A stretch of DNA of 16,806 bases from an uncultured bacterium. Its GTDB lineage: Bacteria > Desulfobacterota > Desulfobulbia > Desulfobulbales > Desulfobulbaceae. Positions 14,855 through 16,806 of the stretch are shown here, piece after piece. Position numbers and translations under genes: made by a program. Under the pieces are notes generated by a model. It did not search any database, was not told the DNA's origin, and saw nothing but the letters and a program-made list of their open reading frames with translations. Within the stretch, counting starts at the first letter, position 1, and each line of letters starts with the position of its first letter. The stretch is from assembly GCA_903842475.1 (NCBI GenBank), contig CAIMMA010000482.1, forward strand, positions 1 to 16,806, read 5' to 3'.

Positions 14855-15610
14855 TTAAGCCCCCGGCGTCGAGGCAAGATCCGGGATGGCCGTCTCTTCG
14901 TTGTTGGGGGCGAACGTTTCGGGAAGGGAGGAGCGGAGCCGTCCATGACGGAGCTCAATAACCCTGCTGTTGGTGTGTTGGTAGAGGGATTTGTCATGGG
15001 TGGCAATGAGGATGGTGGTGCCTTGTCGGTGGAGTTGGTGGAAGAGATTGACGACCCGGCCGGTGGTTTCGGCGTCGAGGTTGCCGGTCGGCTCGTCGGC
15101 AAGGACAATCTCCGGGGAATTGGCAACGGCACGGGCAATGGAAACCCGCTGTTGCTCCCCCCGCGACAGTTCCTCGGTACGGGTTCCGTATTTTTTGACC
15201 AGATCCAACTGATCGAGTAATTCTCTGGTGCGTTTTTCGATAAAGGATTTCGTGTGGTACACCACTTCCATGGCAATGGCGATATTGTCCGCCACGGTAC
15301 GGTTGGGGAGCAGTTTGAAATCCTGGTACGCCATGCCGATCTTCCGGCGCAGGAGATGAATATTGCGTTGCGGCAGTTTGGCGATGTCAAATCCCGCCAC
15401 ATCGACCATGCCCTTGGTTGGTTTTTCCATCCGGCTGATCAGGCGGAGCAGGGTCGTTTTGCCCGCACCGCTCATCCCGGTGAGAAAGACGATCTCCCCC
15501 CGGTCAACGGTGAGCGAGATATCCGAGATCGCGTGCACATCGGGGGGATAGACCTTGCTCACCTTGATTAGGTCTATGATGACATCGGGAGGGGTTGTTT
15601 CCTGGCTCAT
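14855..15610 (-). CDS. ftsE: Cell-division ATP-binding protein FtsE
   Basis: A 251-residue ABC ATPase of the cytoplasmic membrane face. Walker A is GMSGAGKT (45-52, Lys51), the Q-loop is YQDFKLLPNRTV (Gln96), the ABC signature is LSRGEQQRVSIARA (148-161), Walker B is IVLADEPTGNLD (168-179), and the switch is His205 in ATHD. The YQDFKLL and NRTVADNIA segments are typical of FtsE rather than other ABC proteins. The signature has LSRGE where most have LSGGE or LSGGQ, also seen in FtsE relatives. After the usual end (about residue 225) there is a 26-residue acidic, proline-containing tail not found in the short E. coli protein. The ATG at 15610 has no good ribosome-binding site. It is the first gene of the ftsE-ftsX-envC-ctpA run, and its promoter should lie in the AT-rich region upstream. 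Confidence 0.96.
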   Translation of the reverse strand: MSQETTPPDVIIDLIKVSKVYPPDVHAISDISLTVDRGEIVFLTGMSGAGKTTLLRLISRMEKPTKGMVDVAGFDIAKLPQRNIHLLRRKIGMAYQDFKLLPNRTVADNIAIAMEVVYHTKSFIEKRTRELLDQLDLVKKYGTRTEELSRGEQQRVSIARAVANSPEIVLADEPTGNLDAETTGRVVNLFHQLHRQGTTILIATHDKSLYQHTNSRVIELRHGRLRSSLPETFAPNNEETAIPDLASTPGA

Positions 15611-15757
15611 CGATTCGCTATCGCAAAGGTGAAATGAAGGTTTCGGCGGGCAGGCCGAATGCCTAAAAAACTCGACTTGGATCGGCGGCCAGCGGACGTC
15701 CCCAGGTGCGGGAGGTCGCCAGCCAAACGTTTTGTACCAGATACTGTACCTAAAAGA

Positions 15758-15786
15758 TAGATATCTTAAAATATTCGTTTTTCCAA
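15758..15786 (-). promoter_or_regulatory. Candidate promoter of ftsE
   Basis: Minus strand TTGGAA (15786-15781, four of six), 17-base spacer, TATCTA (15763-15758, three of six), inside the AT-rich patch and overlapping the AAGAT/ATCTT dyad, which could therefore be an operator. Transcription near 15751 would leave a leader of about 140 bases containing the TTCGGC/GCCGAA hairpin. Confidence 0.3.
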
Positions 15787-15877
15787 GTCTATAGCTTTTT
15801 CAATGGCCAGCGCACTATTGCTGGGGATCGATACTTGTTTTTGAGGAGCCGGGCCGGGGCCAGGTGGCATAAAAACA

Positions 15878-15907
15878 TTTACGCTCTGGGTAAGCTGCTG
15901 TTATATT
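15878..15907 (+). promoter_or_regulatory. Candidate promoter of gph
   Basis: TTTACG (15878-15883, four of six) and TATATT (15902-15907, five of six) with an 18-base spacer. The leader to the gph start would be about 85 bases. The -10 is good and the -35 modest. Confidence 0.35.
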
Positions 15908-16000
15908 CAATTGTTAGCTGTTTGATAAACATCCGGCCCGCGCGAGTATGGCTCCCGGTCAAGGCCATCATGATCTCGTGCCGCCATCACAAAAGGAGCA

Positions 16001-16684
16001 ATGAACCCCATGGGGTATCGCGCAGTCATCTTTGATCTGGACGGGACCTTGCTTGATTCACTGGAAGATCTGGCGACGGCGGCGAACCGAATGCTGGCAA
16101 TCCGGGATTTGCCCGTACACCCGGTGGATGCCTACCGGTATTTCGTCGGTGATGGGGTCAGGCTCCTGATTGAGCGGATTCTGCCGCCGGCTTGGCGTGT
16201 CCCGGACGCGGTGGATGCGGCGGTGCTGGCCTTTGAGGAGGAGTATGCCCGCAATTGGCATGTCCGTACCCGTCCCTACCCCGGGATCTCCCGGATGCTC
16301 GAGGGGTTGGTGGCGGGTGGGATAGGCCTAAGCATCCTCTCCAACAAACCCGATGCATTCACCCGGCCCTGTGTCGAGCGATTGCTGCCGCGGTGGCGCT
16401 TTGATCCGTTGCTGGGACAGCGGCAGGGGGTGCCGAAAAAGCCCGATCCGGCAGCTGCCATCGAAATTGCCGGTCGTTTAGGGGTCGCTCCGGCCGAGAT
16501 TCTGTATGTCGGGGACACCGCCGTGGATATGCACACCGCCCATGGCGCCGGCATGGATTCGGTCGGCGTGCTGTGGGGTTTTCGCACCGCCGAGGAACTG
16601 CGGAGTGCGGGGGCCCACCATCTCATCGCCCAACCTCAAGAGCTGCTGCCGATAGTTTTTTCCTCCGCCAACCTTACCCTGTAG
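16001..16684 (+). CDS. gph: Phosphoglycolate phosphatase-like HAD hydrolase
   Basis: A 227-residue HAD-superfamily phosphatase of the Gph/PGP branch, which removes phosphate from 2-phosphoglycolate in the cytoplasm, a by-product of DNA repair and of oxygenase side reactions. Motif I is FDLDGTLLDS (nucleophile Asp12, acid Asp14), a helical cap domain follows (about 18-88), motif II is Ser114 in ILSNKPD, motif III is Lys147 in PKKPDP, and motif IV is GDTAVDM (Asp172, Asp176). All are intact. The substrate is assigned by family resemblance; close relatives act on other small phosphates. AAGGAG at 15993-15998 lies only two bases from the first ATG (16001) and 11 bases from a second in-frame ATG (16010), so the start could be either. 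The second ATG is the centre of a CCCCATGGGG palindrome. The following gene begins 10 bases after the stop. Confidence 0.9.
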   Translation: MNPMGYRAVIFDLDGTLLDSLEDLATAANRMLAIRDLPVHPVDAYRYFVGDGVRLLIERILPPAWRVPDAVDAAVLAFEEEYARNWHVRTRPYPGISRMLEGLVAGGIGLSILSNKPDAFTRPCVERLLPRWRFDPLLGQRQGVPKKPDPAAAIEIAGRLGVAPAEILYVGDTAVDMHTAHGAGMDSVGVLWGFRTAEELRSAGAHHLIAQPQELLPIVFSSANLTL

Positions 16685-16694
16685 GCAGACCACT

Positions 16695-16806
16695 GTGTTC
16701 ACCGTCGATTATGCCCTGCTCAATGCCTTGGCCCATCCCTGTATTGGTGCTTTTATCGGCTATCTCACCAACAAGATCGCCATCCGCATGCTGTTCAGGC
16801 CGCTGC
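16695..16806 (+). CDS. DUF445 family membrane protein (3' end outside window)
   Basis: The first 37 codons are visible, beginning with GTG at 16695, and the frame runs open to the window end. The sequence FTVDYALLNALAHPCIGAFI, then GYLTNKIAIRMLFRPL, matches the N-terminal membrane segment of DUF445 (YheB-like) proteins, whose hallmark is a G-(A/Y)-x-T-N-x-x-A-I-x-M-L-F-R-P stretch. The function of the family is poorly known; members are inner-membrane proteins of about 400 residues. AGG at 16683-16685 gives only a weak ribosome-binding site. It starts 10 bases after the gph stop, so it is probably co-transcribed with gph. The fragment is short, so confidence is limited. Confidence 0.75.
   Translation, partial: MFTVDYALLNALAHPCIGAFIGYLTNKIAIRMLFRPL

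Larger units (their letters stand above)
15611..16000. other. 390-base intergenic control region between ftsE and gph
   Basis: The only gene-free stretch over 300 bases. Next to ftsE there is a hairpin, TTCGGC (15642-15647) with GCCGAA (15654-15659), in the expected ftsE leader, then a GC-rich segment to about 15725. From about 15726 to 15800 the sequence turns AT-rich and holds two short dyads: AAGAT/ATCTT around an AGAT loop (15754-15767), and GTAC repeated at each end of a 16-base block (15735-15750). The gph side holds GGCC-rich sequence (15848-15862) and a candidate promoter. I see no RNA gene, riboswitch or convincing small protein. A 66-codon frame at 15835-16035 uses a TTG start and overlaps gph, and I do not call it. 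Confidence 0.6.

Noticed and set aside
13850..15220. A 456-codon open frame on the plus strand opposite ftsX and ftsE
   Set aside because: It spans two well-supported genes and their junction, has no ribosome-binding site, and looks like a shadow of GC-biased codon use.
15734..15880. Possible sigma-54 promoters (TGGTAC or TGGCAT followed by T-rich sequence)
   Set aside because: The GC dinucleotide expected at -12, ten bases after the GG at -24, is missing in both places.
15835..16035. A 66-codon frame before and overlapping gph
   Set aside because: It has a TTG start without a ribosome-binding site, covers the candidate gph promoter, and overlaps the gph start in another frame.
1..16806. 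Mobile elements, CRISPR array, tRNA or rRNA, anti-phage system
   Set aside because: No transposase or integrase-like frame, no regularly spaced repeats, no tRNA-like cloverleaf sequence and no defence-gene domains were seen by eye; the window reads as ordinary core chromosome.

Overview
The window is gene-dense (18 genes, mostly spaced by less than 200 bases), GC-rich outside a few promoter-like patches, and made of bacterial housekeeping and regulatory genes. Protein types and gene order (a DUF4390 protein with an NtrY/NtrX-like two-component pair, an RNB nuclease divergent from era, and ftsE-ftsX-envC-ctpA) suggest a Gram-negative Desulfobacterota (former Deltaproteobacteria) chromosome, perhaps of the Desulfobulbus type. 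That placement is inferred from gene content and was not tested by a search. I see no tRNA, rRNA, CRISPR array, insertion sequence, phage or plasmid gene.

Layout, left to right. (1) 1-2498, plus strand: the C-terminal part of an HD-GYP cyclic-di-GMP phosphodiesterase, then a tight three-gene run of a SEC-C zinc-motif protein, a VanZ-like membrane protein and an alpha/beta hydrolase. (2) 2603-7927, minus strand: transcription order DUF4390 lipid-envelope-type exported protein, NtrY-like sensor kinase, NtrX-like sigma-54 activator, then hemB (porphobilinogen synthase). A perfect 11-bp hairpin separates hemB from the converging hydrolase gene. (3) 8164-11202: a divergent pair, an RNase II-family exoribonuclease (minus) and the ribosome-assembly GTPase Era (plus). 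(4) 11250-15610, minus strand: ftsE, ftsX, an EnvC-like LytM factor and the carboxyl-terminal protease ctpA. This set couples cell division to peptidoglycan cleavage: FtsEX is the ABC-type switch, EnvC is the coiled-coil effector that it moves, and CtpA is a periplasmic serine/lysine protease that may tune hydrolase levels. Era and ctpA converge, and the era terminator overlaps the ctpA stop codon. (5) 15611-16000: the only long gene-free stretch, partly AT-rich, holding the divergent control region of ftsE and gph. (6) 16001-16806, plus strand: a phosphoglycolate phosphatase-like HAD enzyme, then the first 37 codons of a DUF445 membrane protein that leaves the window.

I did not find a clearly new biological system. 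The points most worth a second look are the possible tie between hemB and the redox-type NtrYX pair, the metal-ligand-free EnvC next to a Ctp protease, the unusual N-terminal half of the RNB nuclease, the variant ATPase motifs of the NtrX-like protein, and the unexplained C-terminal part of the SEC-C protein. Many starts are ambiguous because few genes have a strong Shine-Dalgarno sequence. Promoters given here are eye-matched candidates only.
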